A stretch of DNA of 64,000 nt, taken from a virus. The notes under the pieces were generated by a model. That model had not been told where the DNA came from, searched no databases, and worked only from the letters and a program-made list of their open reading frames with translations. The DNA lies in IMG/VR virus record IMGVR_UViG_3300020202_000075, positions 1 to 64,000 of that record; one strand, given 5' to 3'. The translations under genes were made by a program, and so were the position numbers. This document shows, one piece after another, positions 32,574 through 39,908 of the stretch; position 1 is the stretch's first letter; each line of letters starts with the position of its first letter.

Positions 32574-32765
32574 ATGGACGCAAACCAAGTAATCGAGCTA
32601 GCCCGTCAACACATGGGCAAGAATTCATCCGCTCGCTTGGCGCTCATGGATGCCATGACGCTGAACGACAAGGGGCGCTGCTCGGACGCTAAGAAGCGCG
32701 CCCTTGACTCCCTTAAGCATAGCGTCGGCATCTTCCACGACGACTACCGCAAGGCCAGCATCTAA
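32574..32765 (+). CDS. Hypothetical protein (63 aa)
   Basis: GGAGGG ribosome site six bases or so before ATG. Helical, mildly basic. First gene after the operator/leader region, so perhaps the first early protein of this unit. No family recognised. Confidence 0.65.
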   Translation: MDANQVIELARQHMGKNSSARLALMDAMTLNDKGRCSDAKKRALDSLKHSVGIFHDDYRKASI

Positions 32766-32806
32766 CCGCCCGCTGCAACGGGCATACATAAACCGGAGGG
32801 AATTAC

Positions 32807-33181
32807 ATGATCTCGAATATCCGCAGGAACATCATGGGCACGACCAGTTTTGACGGGATGTTTCCGGGCATGCGCAAGCCGCAGGACTTCATCGTCTACC
32901 CGCTGCACCAAGGCAATGAGGCGACGCACGCCAAGGTGCAGAGTGATACGCGAATCGGCATGATCGACCTTGGCAACGGCCAAGTCATCATGAGCCCGCC
33001 GCGCGCTGGTGGGGCGTATGGGGTTCATCTGGCGCAAGCCAAGGCCGCCGGCAAGCTTTCCGCCGAGGAGCTGCTTATGCTCAAGGCCGCGATCTTCGCC
33101 AGCGCGCACGGCAAGGCGGGGACTAACGGCATCGTCTACACAGACAACAGCGCTGCGCTGGAGGTTTTCAAGCAAGCGTAA
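32807..33181 (+). CDS. Hypothetical protein (124 aa)
   Basis: CCGGAGGGAATTAC precedes the ATG, nearly the same leader as the previous gene. Alpha/beta sequence with GMIDLGNGQVIMSPP and a C-terminal helix. No domain recognised. Confidence 0.7.
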   Translation: MISNIRRNIMGTTSFDGMFPGMRKPQDFIVYPLHQGNEATHAKVQSDTRIGMIDLGNGQVIMSPPRAGGAYGVHLAQAKAAGKLSAEELLMLKAAIFASAHGKAGTNGIVYTDNSAALEVFKQA

Positions 33182-33263
33182 ATCGCGCCCCGGCCAGCCT
33201 GCAAGCTGACCGGGACGACTTCCCCACAGCGCCGGAGGGCGCGCTAGTAGAGCGAAAGGGATT

Positions 33264-33572
33264 ATGGAAACTAATCTGGAGTGGATCAAGCTACTGAGAA
33301 GCGAGCGCACCGCGATAGGGGCTTTCGAGTGCGATGTATGGCGTATTGGCGGCGGGGCCCGTTACACGGTGCTCGACACCGAAACCGGCTGTTACCTTGA
33401 CGGCGGCGAAAGCCACTCCTTGGCGAGCGCGAAGGGAATGGCGCTCCGTGTAGCGAACGCGGCATACCACCTTATCCAAACCCGCGGCAAGACGGTGTGC
33501 CCTCAATGCGTAGCGAATAGTCAAGCCAAGTGCCAAGACCGCGACGCCCTCGCTGCCAAGGGGGAAGCGTGA
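33264..33572 (+). CDS. Hypothetical protein with C-terminal Cys pair (102 aa)
   Basis: GAAAGGGATT ribosome region. Beta-rich N-terminal half (ARYTVLDTETGCYLDGG), a helix, then CPQCVANSQAKC near the end, which might bind a metal. GTGA overlap with the next gene. Confidence 0.65.
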   Translation: METNLEWIKLLRSERTAIGAFECDVWRIGGGARYTVLDTETGCYLDGGESHSLASAKGMALRVANAAYHLIQTRGKTVCPQCVANSQAKCQDRDALAAKGEA

Positions 33573-33793
33573 GCACTCGATTCCCTGTCGGCGGCCCCCG
33601 CGAACCTGTCTATGCCTTCCTGCGCGAGCACGGATTCACCATGTCAAACCGCAGCGATAAGGAATGGCATCGCCTCGACGGCATGAAGGTGCATATCTAC
33701 GGCGCCGGTTCCAAGGCGCGAGTAGTTGACCATAGCGGCGCCCTGCTAGCCGACGATGAACTTGAAGTCGCCATGCGCGCCACCCGTCCATGA
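33569..33793 (+). CDS. Hypothetical protein (74 aa)
   Basis: GTG 33569 with GGGGAA upstream and GTGA overlap is preferred to an ATG at 33530 lying in the previous gene's frame. Sequence contains VYAFLREHGFTMSNRSDKEWHR, resembling a small hydrolase-independent phage domain of unknown role. Confidence 0.55.
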   Translation: MSTRFPVGGPREPVYAFLREHGFTMSNRSDKEWHRLDGMKVHIYGAGSKARVVDHSGALLADDELEVAMRATRP

Positions 33794-33984
33794 AACCCGC
33801 CAAGCCCAAAAAAGGCCCGCCCTTTCGCCTGGAAGGGGGCAAGAGGGTTAACGTGTACCTAGACGCCCCGACACTGGCAAAGGCTGAAATCATCGGCGGC
33901 GGCAAGGTTTCGATTGGGCTTAGAGTAGCCGTTGCCAAGTACCGCCTACGTCCACTTCCGCCCAAGGTGCCGTCCGACCGTTGA
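33790..33984 (+). CDS. Small basic protein, possible ribbon-helix-helix (64 aa)
   Basis: ATGA overlap. KRVNVYLDAPTLAKAEIIGGGKVSIGLRVAV has the strand-helix-helix layout of short phage DNA-binding proteins. The 3' end overlaps the opposite-strand gene 33946-34170 by 39 bases, so the two operons converge here. Confidence 0.55.
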   Translation: MKPAKPKKGPPFRLEGGKRVNVYLDAPTLAKAEIIGGGKVSIGLRVAVAKYRLRPLPPKVPSDR

Positions 33985-34170
33985 CTTGCTAACTCCCGTT
34001 GCCTCCGCGATCTCGGCCATAGTCTTACCCTCGGCATCTAAACGCTGTATCCAGCGCTTGAGCCACAAGGTTCCGCCACTCTCGGGTTCTTTTTGCTTGT
34101 GGGTCCGTATCCGGTCCTGCATCTGGGACCACAGCCTGAACGCTGCTCTTTGCGCGAGGGTTTGGCTCAT
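33946..34170 (-). CDS. HTH protein at the end of the replication operon (74 aa)
   Basis: C-terminal helix-turn-helix KTMAEIAEATGVSKSTVGRHLG. Probably a late member of the early-left operon and a DNA-binding regulator. ATGA overlap with the upstream gene. Confidence 0.65.
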   Translation of the reverse strand: MSQTLAQRAAFRLWSQMQDRIRTHKQKEPESGGTLWLKRWIQRLDAEGKTMAEIAEATGVSKSTVGRHLGRKWT

Positions 34171-34490
34171 GCCGGGATCTCGGCTAATAGCATCCGCTCG
34201 CGCCGGGCCCTCTCCGCATTGCTCGGCCTGCCCCGCTTGAATCCCTCGCCCCTAAAGCCCGTCCTCCGGGGTTGCTGACTCTCCCAACTGTGAGACCTCT
34301 CCGCGTACACCCCTTGCGTTGATCTGTACCAGTCGCAGTCTGAGATGGATGGCACGGACAACTGCCGACCTATCAGCTTCCCCCGGTAGAAAATCCTATG
34401 GGTTAGAAACGCTGGGTTGGTTTCCAAGGGCAAAGCTACGATTGCGTAATCCCCGAGCTGGTACGTTCTGCTTGTGCTTGTCGGAAGCAT
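34167..34490 (-). CDS. Hypothetical protein (107 aa)
   Basis: ATG 34490 (MLPTSTSRT) preceded by GAAGGAGAG; a longer frame to 34742 is a shadow of the gene at 34396-34797. The C-terminus is basic (GRPSNAERARRER). It overlaps the upstream gene by 95 bases in another frame, which is unusual here. Confidence 0.55.
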   Translation of the reverse strand: MLPTSTSRTYQLGDYAIVALPLETNPAFLTHRIFYRGKLIGRQLSVPSISDCDWYRSTQGVYAERSHSWESQQPRRTGFRGEGFKRGRPSNAERARRERMLLAEIPA

Positions 34491-34797
34491 CTTTTTCTTC
34501 TCTCCTTCGCCTGCGGTATTCACGATTCTTAGCGTTGATGTACTCGCGCCGGTACGGGTTGCGGGCATAGAACGCGCGGTCCGTCTCTCTCCTGCGGGGC
34601 TTGTACGCTTCTCGCCTAGCCTTACCCTTCTCGCTTGCTTCGTATCGCTTCTGCGCCTCGCGGTTAACAGCCCTTCCCTTGGCACTGCGGTAATAGCGAT
34701 AGTCCGACGCCTTGCGCCTTCCCTCGGGGGTGGAGAGATCAAAGGTCCGCGTAGGAGTGCGCTTGATTAGACCTAGAGGAGCGGCTATCCAGGTCAT
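34396..34797 (-). CDS. Basic repeat protein resembling HNH N-termini (133 aa)
   Basis: Repeated YRYYRSAKGRAVNREAQ and RRETDRAFYARNPYRREY units, as in the DNA-binding halves of phage HNH nucleases, but no H-N-H residues follow. Either a truncated nuclease or a stand-alone basic protein. Confidence 0.55.
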   Translation of the reverse strand: MTWIAAPLGLIKRTPTRTFDLSTPEGRRKASDYRYYRSAKGRAVNREAQKRYEASEKGKARREAYKPRRRETDRAFYARNPYRREYINAKNREYRRRRREEKDASDKHKQNVPARGLRNRSFALGNQPSVSNP

Positions 34798-35048
34798 CCC
34801 ACGATTTCCTTAAGCGCTTGTTCAGGCCCGCGAACGATGTGGACTTTCCCCGGCCATCTGGCGATAAATTCGACCTGCTGCTTTGTAAGGCGCCCGTCCT
34901 CGCCCTTCACTTCAACCAACGCCGTCTCGCCGCGATGGCACACAAGCAAATCCAAGGGGAGCCCGATGATCTCTACTGAGACACCGCAGCGTCTAAGAGC
35001 CTCGACTACCTCGGCCTGGTTCGCGTCCACCTTCGCAGCGCGCCTCAT
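34794..35048 (-). CDS. VRR-NUC/PD-(D/E)XK-type small nuclease
   Basis: 84 residues with IGLPLDLLVCHRGETALVEVKGEDG (Asp, then ExK) and LTKQQVEFIARWPGKVHIV, the core of small VRR-NUC-like phage nucleases that cut branched DNA. Fits with nearby helicase and primase genes. Confidence 0.75.
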   Translation of the reverse strand: MRRAAKVDANQAEVVEALRRCGVSVEIIGLPLDLLVCHRGETALVEVKGEDGRLTKQQVEFIARWPGKVHIVRGPEQALKEIVG

Positions 35049-35308
35049 CGCGGCTTTCTCCGCCCCCTCTCGCGCGCATAGGTGAACTCGTCAGCCTCAT
35101 CCGCCGCAATGATGTAAGCCTTATCTAGCCTCGGGGATAACGCGATGACGATTTCATGCCCTGCAGCCCTGCCGTAGCGCTTGCACATTTGCTTGAAGCG
35201 CTTGCGGTCCTGCTCGGTTGAAAGATTGGTCCGCCACGGCAAAGTGTCGTCAGGCTGCATCGCCATGATTTCGGCCAGCAAGTCCTTATCCTTCGGCGGC
35301 ACCGGCAT
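35045..35308 (-). CDS. Hypothetical protein (87 aa)
   Basis: Charged, helical, with EQDRKRFKQMCKRYGRAAGHE. ATGA coupling to the nuclease gene suggests a common role in DNA metabolism. No domain recognised. Confidence 0.6.
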   Translation of the reverse strand: MPVPPKDKDLLAEIMAMQPDDTLPWRTNLSTEQDRKRFKQMCKRYGRAAGHEIVIALSPRLDKAYIIAADEADEFTYARERGRRKPR

Positions 35309-35314
35309 GGAGCA

Positions 35315-35638
35315 TCACCGAATCGTTGCCTCCGCGCGCCTTGTAGACTCCCTGGTGCGCATCAACTCGGCCCACATCTTCCCGGTCTCAAACTTCACCT
35401 TCGCGCGATTGGCTTCCTTACGCGCGGCAACCATCTTAGTTACGTGGAGCTTGTAGGAGGGATCGGCTAACGCCTGCATTTCCTTAGCGGCCTGCGAGCC
35501 TTCGCACTTCAACATGATCTCTGCGAGGATTGTTTTTCTCGTTTCCTCTAAGACATTCGCGGCAGCGTCTAGTTCTGCCCATTCCTCGCCTACCTCGACT
35601 AAGCGAGTGCGAATGCGGTCAGGATCGAAGTCGGTCAT
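35315..35638 (-). CDS. Coiled-coil protein of the replication operon (107 aa)
   Basis: ATG 35638 overlaps the upstream stop (ATGA); a longer frame is a shadow. Acidic and then basic helices, probably oligomeric. Function unknown. Confidence 0.6.
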   Translation of the reverse strand: MTDFDPDRIRTRLVEVGEEWAELDAAANVLEETRKTILAEIMLKCEGSQAAKEMQALADPSYKLHVTKMVAARKEANRAKVKFETGKMWAELMRTRESTRRAEATIR

Positions 35639-35844
35639 GCCTGCGGAATCTTCCTGCCCACGTTTGCTATGTAGGCGTTGAGCAATTCCCACCCCGGCGT
35701 GAAACTCGGCGTCTTATCCCCGCGCAGCCATTGCGTAACAGCGGACTCGCACACCCCGCAATGACTGGCGATGTCCTTCACCGTGCAATCGGTGGCCGCG
35801 ATCACTTGCCTAACCACCAACGGCCAGTTTGGTTTCATCTTCAA
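35635..35844 (-). CDS. HTH (Cro/C1-type) protein (69 aa)
   Basis: Contains KDIASHCGVCESAVTQWLRG, a clear lambda-repressor type helix-turn-helix followed by TPSFTPGWELL. Likely a small regulator within the early operon, distinct from the Cro-like gene at 38673. Confidence 0.75.
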   Translation of the reverse strand: MKMKPNWPLVVRQVIAATDCTVKDIASHCGVCESAVTQWLRGDKTPSFTPGWELLNAYIANVGRKIPQA

Positions 35845-36010
35845 GCCTCACGTAACACGGCGCACCCTCGGGCTGCTTCTCACCGAGCTTGAATCCGTTT
35901 TCCTCAACGTACAGAACCGTCACCTGATCCTCCCCGAACACCTCGCGCATCTTCCTCACGAACGCCGCGCATTGCGGGGCGCGCTGGTGGTTAGAAGTCT
36001 TGAGCGTCAT
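35810..36010 (-). CDS. Hypothetical protein (66 aa)
   Basis: Mixed alpha/beta, ending KLAVGG. Overlaps both neighbours (35 and 20 bases). Function unknown. Confidence 0.5.
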   Translation of the reverse strand: MTLKTSNHQRAPQCAAFVRKMREVFGEDQVTVLYVEENGFKLGEKQPEGAPCYVRLEDETKLAVGG

Positions 36011-36947
36011 TCCAAAACTTCATCGGGTGAACGTCCTCGATGAACTGCCTCGCGCCTTCGTGCCATCCGAAGCCCAAACTGCCGAGCCAGTTCACGCGGC
36101 CCCTTTGCTTTTCCACCTTGAGCACCGCTTGCGGATTAGCGGGGTCTTTGCGTTGCACGTCACGCCACACGACGAACACGTAATCCGCCTTGGAGCCGAT
36201 CTCATGCCCGCCAGAAATGTCGTGCAGCGTTCCAGGCTGTTCATCACCACCTTTGCCGTCACGCTTTCGCATGTGGGCAACGAGATGAACGGTTACGCCA
36301 GTGTCCTTGGCAACTGCCTTAAGCTCGCCGACAAAACGCGCCTGCGCCTCGTAATCGTCACGGTCGAGCGCAAGCATCATCAGCGAGTCAACGACAACCT
36401 GCGTGATGTTCAGCTCGCTTGCTGCGTATCGAATCACCGCGATCATCCTGCGCGGATTGATCTGGCCTTGCTGGTCGTAGAGCCACAACTTCCCACTGAC
36501 GAAATCGACGTAGCGGTTCAAGTCCTTCAGCGGCGGATTGCGGTCGTTGCAGGCAATCCATGCCATGTCTTTCCAGACTTCTAGGACTTCCTCTTCCATC
36601 GACGCAACGAGAGGCTTTTCGCTTTGCGCGATGCCGTGAAGCATGAGCTGCTTAAGCAGTTGCGTCTTGCCGTGGCGCGACCACCCAGCCCATATTGCGA
36701 GCTTGCCGGGACGGATCAGGACACGGCCCTTTGCTTTCTCCCACGGCAGCGTGAGCCCTGGTTCTGCTTCATCACCAAGCAGCATCGACGCCTTGCCGCG
36801 CTCAGCAAGCGCTTCAGCAGGGATGATTCGCGTGCGGTCGTCAGGAGCCATCCAGCGGTCCCAATCAATCGCCTCGCCATGCACAACCTCCATGTGCCGG
36901 CGAGCGGCCTGATCCAGAAACGCGGCCCCTCGATCAGCGCTTGGCAT
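35991..36947 (-). CDS. DnaB-like replicative helicase / RecA-fold ATPase
   Basis: 318 residues. Walker A AGWSRHGKT (about 91-99), a MEEE motif after strand 2 (catalytic Glu region), Walker B VVVDSLMML and HMRKRDGKGG (H-loop). It lacks an N-terminal primase-interaction domain, as in short phage helicases. With the adjacent CHC2 primase fragment it would form the phage primosome. Confidence 0.85.
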   Translation of the reverse strand: MPSADRGAAFLDQAARRHMEVVHGEAIDWDRWMAPDDRTRIIPAEALAERGKASMLLGDEAEPGLTLPWEKAKGRVLIRPGKLAIWAGWSRHGKTQLLKQLMLHGIAQSEKPLVASMEEEVLEVWKDMAWIACNDRNPPLKDLNRYVDFVSGKLWLYDQQGQINPRRMIAVIRYAASELNITQVVVDSLMMLALDRDDYEAQARFVGELKAVAKDTGVTVHLVAHMRKRDGKGGDEQPGTLHDISGGHEIGSKADYVFVVWRDVQRKDPANPQAVLKVEKQRGRVNWLGSLGFGWHEGARQFIEDVHPMKFWNDAQDF

Positions 36948-37356
36948 TCGCTACCTCCGAGGCTTCGCGGATACGCATGATCGCAACGCGCATACGCTCG
37001 CGGTCGGACTCGGGAACGTCCTTCCCGGCCTCGATGTCATGCGCGACGATTGCCACAATCCGGCATTCGTTCGTCAGCGATTCGAGGATGTCTGCCGCAG
37101 GGAACGGACGATGAATCGCGGGCTTGAAATCGTCCGCCTGCTTCGGCGGGAACCACGGCTCATAGCCCAGACCGACAGCCGCAACGATCTCCGCGAAGCT
37201 GCATTGCGCGTGGCAGTAGACCACTATGCGCCCATCGTCTGCGGCATGGATCGAAAGGCTCGGACTGCGATCGTCGTGAGCTGGGCAGCACGCAAGCCAG
37301 TTGTTGCGGCCGGTGCGCTTGACCTTCTCCAGCCGCGAAAGGATGTCATCGATCAT
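36934..37356 (-). CDS. CHC2 zinc-domain primase-like protein
   Basis: 140 residues from ATG 37356, overlapping the O-like stop by ATGA. CCPAHDDRSPSLSI then VVYCHAQCS gives the C-x2-H ... C-x2-C zinc finger of DnaG-type primases. The TOPRIM catalytic domain is absent, so it may load or target host primase, with the helicase gene next to it. Confidence 0.82.
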   Translation of the reverse strand: MIDDILSRLEKVKRTGRNNWLACCPAHDDRSPSLSIHAADDGRIVVYCHAQCSFAEIVAAVGLGYEPWFPPKQADDFKPAIHRPFPAADILESLTNECRIVAIVAHDIEAGKDVPESDRERMRVAIMRIREASEVANAKR

Positions 37357-38027
37357 GCGTCCACCCGAACGGTCTGCTGCTGCGGTTTCCCGACCCGTAG
37401 CTTCGGCCAGTCCTGACGGACGCAATTCGCAAAGGCTGCGTCGAAGTCGGCGTAGCGGTAAGCCCTGGCTCGGCAAACGTCGTGAAAGGCAGCGACGTAG
37501 CGATGTACGTCCTCGGGCACTAGCCCGAACTCCCGGCTGACTCTCTCAACGGTCGTGGGTGAAGGGGTCCAGTCCGTAGGCAACAAAGACTTCAACTCGC
37601 GGCTCGTCCGCGACGTTGCCCCCTTACCCTTACCCTTACCCTTACCCAAGCCGTCAGTTGTCTGACATATGTCGGACAGTTGACCGTCAATTGGCGTACA
37701 CCCGTCGTCCGTAGGGCTTGGGTACTTCGCCCGGCTGCGGACACGCTGCTCCCACTTGCTGACAGCCAGATACGGCTTTTCGTCTTTACGGTAACGGGCG
37801 ATTAAGCCCTTGCCAGCGAGCGCTCCCAGCCACCGCTCGATTTGTGCCGGCGTGACGCTATCCCTCAGCGGAAAGCATTGTGCTTTCAAGATCGCCGGCC
37901 TGGCATCCGCAAAGCCGAAGTCATCGCAAACCACAAGGAGCCGGTAGAACATCACCTCCTCCTCTGGAGCAAGTAGATTGATTAGTTCCGATGTACAGAT
38001 ACCGTCCCTTAACAACCTATTCGGCAC
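37353..38027 (-). CDS. Replication initiator, O-like
   Basis: 224 residues. An N-terminal winged-helix region (LLAPEEEVMFYRLLVVCDD to LAVSKWEQRVRS), a low-complexity linker with GKGKGKGKG, and a C-terminal DnaT/helicase-loader-like domain (VPEDVHRYVAAFHD, FANCVRQDWPK). The linker DNA carries a tandem repeat and a palindrome (37621-37678), as iterons sit inside the lambda O gene. Function inferred from order O-like, primase, helicase. Confidence 0.75.
   Translation of the reverse strand: MPNRLLRDGICTSELINLLAPEEEVMFYRLLVVCDDFGFADARPAILKAQCFPLRDSVTPAQIERWLGALAGKGLIARYRKDEKPYLAVSKWEQRVRSRAKYPSPTDDGCTPIDGQLSDICQTTDGLGKGKGKGKGATSRTSRELKSLLPTDWTPSPTTVERVSREFGLVPEDVHRYVAAFHDVCRARAYRYADFDAAFANCVRQDWPKLRVGKPQQQTVRVDA
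37621..37678 (-). repeat. (TTACCC)4 tandem repeat plus 20-bp palindrome: candidate origin
   Basis: CCC(TTACCC)4 at 37621-37647 reads (GGGTAA)4 with an extra G-run on the minus strand, giving five G-tracts able to form a quadruplex. Twelve bases away, TGTCTGACATATGTCGGACA (37659-37678) is a palindrome with one mismatched pair, flanked by CAGTTG on both sides. Both lie in the initiator's inter-domain linker. Confidence 0.6.
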
Positions 38028-38071
38028 TACGCCTGCTCTTCCCCCCTGCTCTGTTGTTATGGGTCGGGGCT

Positions 38072-38114
38072 GGCGAGGAGAGCAGGGAACCTCGCCGGGC
38101 TCTAGATTCCCTGC
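38072..38114 (-). promoter_or_regulatory. Interleaved inverted repeats (alternative hairpins or pseudoknot)
   Basis: GGCGAGG (38072-38078) pairs with CCTCGCC (38090-38096), and GCAGGGAA (38082-38089) with TTCCCTGC (38107-38114). The arms interleave, so both stems cannot form as simple hairpins. They lie in a 105-base gap between the CII-like and O-like genes, unusual in this tightly packed operon. An attenuator-type switch is possible. Confidence 0.5.
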
Positions 38115-38132
38115 CCCGTTAGTTCTTTGTCC

Positions 38133-38561
38133 TCATGCCGCCACCTGCATTTGCTGCTGACGAGCTGCCAGCAGAAAGGCGCGCCGTTGTTCTATTTCGT
38201 TCAGTTCCGCCTCTACGTCGTGCTCTTTGAGCTTGAATCCGAACTTGAGGCAATCGAATTGCATCGGCGCGAGGTTGCCGCAAATTGACATCAGTTGAGT
38301 TCGCTTCCTCGCAGGAAGATGCCCCCTGCCCTGCATGATTCGGCTCCAGTGGCCTTTATCGATCCCAAGCTTGAAGGCGATGGTTTCGTTTGAAAGCCTG
38401 GAGAGGTGAACGCAGAGCTGCAGCGCCGCCAACTCGTCATCGCACTTCGCCACCACGTTCCAGTCAACGAGTTCAGGCTTCGTCCGCACTATCCCAATCA
38501 GCGCCATCTCGCGTTGACTTTGGTTGAGTGCGGTTGACTTGGTGGTATCGAACTGAGCCAT
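38133..38561 (-). CDS. CII-like phage regulator
   Basis: 142 residues with a central helix-turn-helix (NETIAFKLGIDKGHWSRIMQ) and a helical C-terminus ending in Gln/Ala. Its place between a Cro-like gene plus terminator and the O-like gene is that of lambda cII. Activator function is inferred from position. Confidence 0.65.
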   Translation of the reverse strand: MAQFDTTKSTALNQSQREMALIGIVRTKPELVDWNVVAKCDDELAALQLCVHLSRLSNETIAFKLGIDKGHWSRIMQGRGHLPARKRTQLMSICGNLAPMQFDCLKFGFKLKEHDVEAELNEIEQRRAFLLAARQQQMQVAA

Positions 38562-38582
38562 TACGGTGCGCGAATGGTCAGC

Positions 38583-38626
38583 GAGAAAAGAAACCCCGGC
38601 GGGGCGATGGGAGCAACCCCGCCGGG
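38583..38626 (-). terminator. Rho-independent terminator after the Cro-like gene
   Basis: Perfect 10-bp stem CCCGGCGGGG/CCCCGCCGGG (38595-38604 and 38617-38626), 12-base loop. On the minus strand the stem is followed by GTTTCTTTTCTC. Equivalent in position to lambda tR1. A second 7-bp stem, GCAAGCC/GGCTTGC (38635-38663), precedes it, which could be an antitermination or nut-like element. Confidence 0.8.
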
Positions 38627-38672
38627 TAATGCCCGCAAGCCCAACAGAGGAGGAGAGGCTTGCGGTAGGGGG

Positions 38673-38897
38673 TCATGCGTGTTCGGGGTAGAGGTCTGGC
38701 CGCAGATCGTGACGCAGCACGCGCGGCCTGCCGTTCTGGTCGCAAGTCGCCTTCTCGATTGCGAGCACCCGTTTCGCGGGGACGCCACGCTTGCGCCAGT
38801 TAACGATTACCTGCGGGGAGACTTGGAGCTTTTCGGCCAAGTCCGACAGTCCTCCCACGGCGGAAATCGCTCTGTCGATTGGTGCTTTCTTAGCCAT
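38673..38897 (-). CDS. Cro/YdaS-like repressor
   Basis: 74 residues with LSDLAEKLQVSPQVIVNWRKRGVP, typical of YdaS/Cro-type helix-turn-helix proteins that end in short basic tails. First gene under the minus-strand early promoter; divergent to the repressor-like gene at 38974. Expected to bind the CTAAAC operators. Confidence 0.85.
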   Translation of the reverse strand: MAKKAPIDRAISAVGGLSDLAEKLQVSPQVIVNWRKRGVPAKRVLAIEKATCDQNGRPRVLRHDLRPDLYPEHA

Positions 38898-38907
38898 CGC
38901 ACCGCTA

Positions 38908-38948
38908 TCTAAACACAGGGTTTAGGTGTCTGTCAACGGCATGTTTAG
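38908..38948 (-). promoter_or_regulatory. Early promoter (minus) with paired 17-bp operators
   Basis: On the minus strand TTGACA (38931-38936) and TTTAGA (38908-38913) are 17 bases apart. Operator 1 is CTAAAC-ACAGG-GTTTAG (38909-38925), a perfect dyad over the -10. Operator 2 is GTCAAC-GGCAT-GTTTAG (38932-38948) over the -35. Centre spacing is 23 bp, the same as in the copy at 39827-39867. Confidence 0.8.
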
Positions 38949-38973
38949 AGATGGGCAAATAGACTCATGCGGC

Positions 38974-39480
38974 ATGGCAAAGCCAAAAAAAGAACGAGCC
39001 AAGCCGCCAACGGTCTCGCACGATCCGCTTTTCAAATGGTTCGACAAGCACCCTGACAACCGGGCGGCGCTTCGGAAGGCTGGCTACTCGGACGGAAGGA
39101 TCACGAACTGGAAAACACGGGGCATACCTAGGGGCCAGCTTGCCCACGTAGCCGAGGTAATGGGACTGTCCTTTGACCAGTACCTAGAGGCGGCTGGCGA
39201 GAAGCCGAAGGTAGCCACCGTGAACGGCTTAGTTTTGGAGCCAGAGGAAGCCGAGGCCATTCAAAGCCTAAGGGAAGCTATGCCAGGGTGGCGCTCCTAT
39301 GTCCTAAACCTCGCTATGACTAGGCAAGACCAGCAGGAGATGCTGCTGGAAGTCCTTACCCTGCCAAAGCCAAAGCCAGACGATGCCCCACCCAAGCGCA
39401 AATCACACGTGATTTCAAGGGGTAGGCTACGCAAGTCAGGAAAACCTGACGCGGATGTGAAACGGTTGAAAAACAACTAG
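38974..39480 (+). CDS. Repressor-like DNA-binding protein (CI analogue)
   Basis: 168 residues from ATG 38974; an upstream GTG at 38926 would start inside the operators. The N-terminal part has DPLFKWFDKHPDNRAALRKA and DGRITNWKTRGIPRG, a YdaS/phage-repressor style HTH. The C-terminus is basic (KSHVISRGRLRKSG) without an S24 peptidase domain, so it would not be RecA-cleavable. No clear ribosome site. Divergent to the Cro-like gene. Confidence 0.7.
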   Translation: MAKPKKERAKPPTVSHDPLFKWFDKHPDNRAALRKAGYSDGRITNWKTRGIPRGQLAHVAEVMGLSFDQYLEAAGEKPKVATVNGLVLEPEEAEAIQSLREAMPGWRSYVLNLAMTRQDQQEMLLEVLTLPKPKPDDAPPKRKSHVISRGRLRKSGKPDADVKRLKNN

Positions 39481-39536
39481 AAAAATTATCAATTTGTAGG
39501 GCCAAAAGCTACAGGGTTTGTAGTACAAGTTGCGAC

Positions 39537-39785
39537 ATGGGCGATTTGGTTGATTTTCCACTCACCCGTGACCAGACCGATACGGTCGAAGCACTACAAG
39601 ACCTGTTGGCGGAAGCCGAAAGCGGGCGCATCAACGGCTTTGCGTACATCACTAGGGCGGCAGGGACCGACTACTCCATAGGAGCGGCGGGATCGGCCAT
39701 GAGGTGCCCTGATGCTACGCAGCAGCTCCTGATGCTCCTGTACGTAGAGCTTTCCAAGATCACGCGGACCAGGCAGCACCCCTAG
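39537..39785 (+). CDS. Hypothetical protein (82 aa)
   Basis: Follows the repressor-like gene by 56 bases. Helical ends and a central Gly/Ala part. A GACAGGAC/GTCCTGTC hairpin (39794-39826) follows the stop and may terminate this unit before the next early promoter. No family recognised. Confidence 0.6.
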   Translation: MGDLVDFPLTRDQTDTVEALQDLLAEAESGRINGFAYITRAAGTDYSIGAAGSAMRCPDATQQLLMLLYVELSKITRTRQHP

Positions 39786-39826
39786 CCGTTTCCTGACAGG
39801 ACTGGCCACTGACGGGCGGTCCTGTC

Positions 39827-39867
39827 CTAAACAGCCTGTTGACTTATTCCTAAACCTGCTGTTTAAT
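39827..39867 (+). promoter_or_regulatory. Early promoter (plus) with paired 17-bp operators
   Basis: TTGACT (39839-39844) and TTTAAT (39862-39867) with a 17-base spacer, 42 bases before the first early gene. Operator CTAAAC-CTGCT-GTTTAA (39850-39866) covers the spacer and -10; CTAAAC-AGCCT-GTTGAC (39827-39843) covers the -35. The centre spacing is again 23 bp. It mirrors the operators at 38909-38948. Confidence 0.85.
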
Positions 39868-39908
39868 CTCCCCTACACGCTTCAACCACCATAGGGGAGC
39901 GATACGGG

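Noticed and set aside
34490-34742. N-terminal extension of the 34167-34490 gene
   Set aside because: Composition is a frame shadow of 34396-34797 and a good ribosome site precedes ATG 34490.
38512-38540. GTTGACTT repeats near the start of the CII-like gene as extra operators
   Set aside because: They lack the CTAAAC partner half and lie within codons; not distinguishable from chance.
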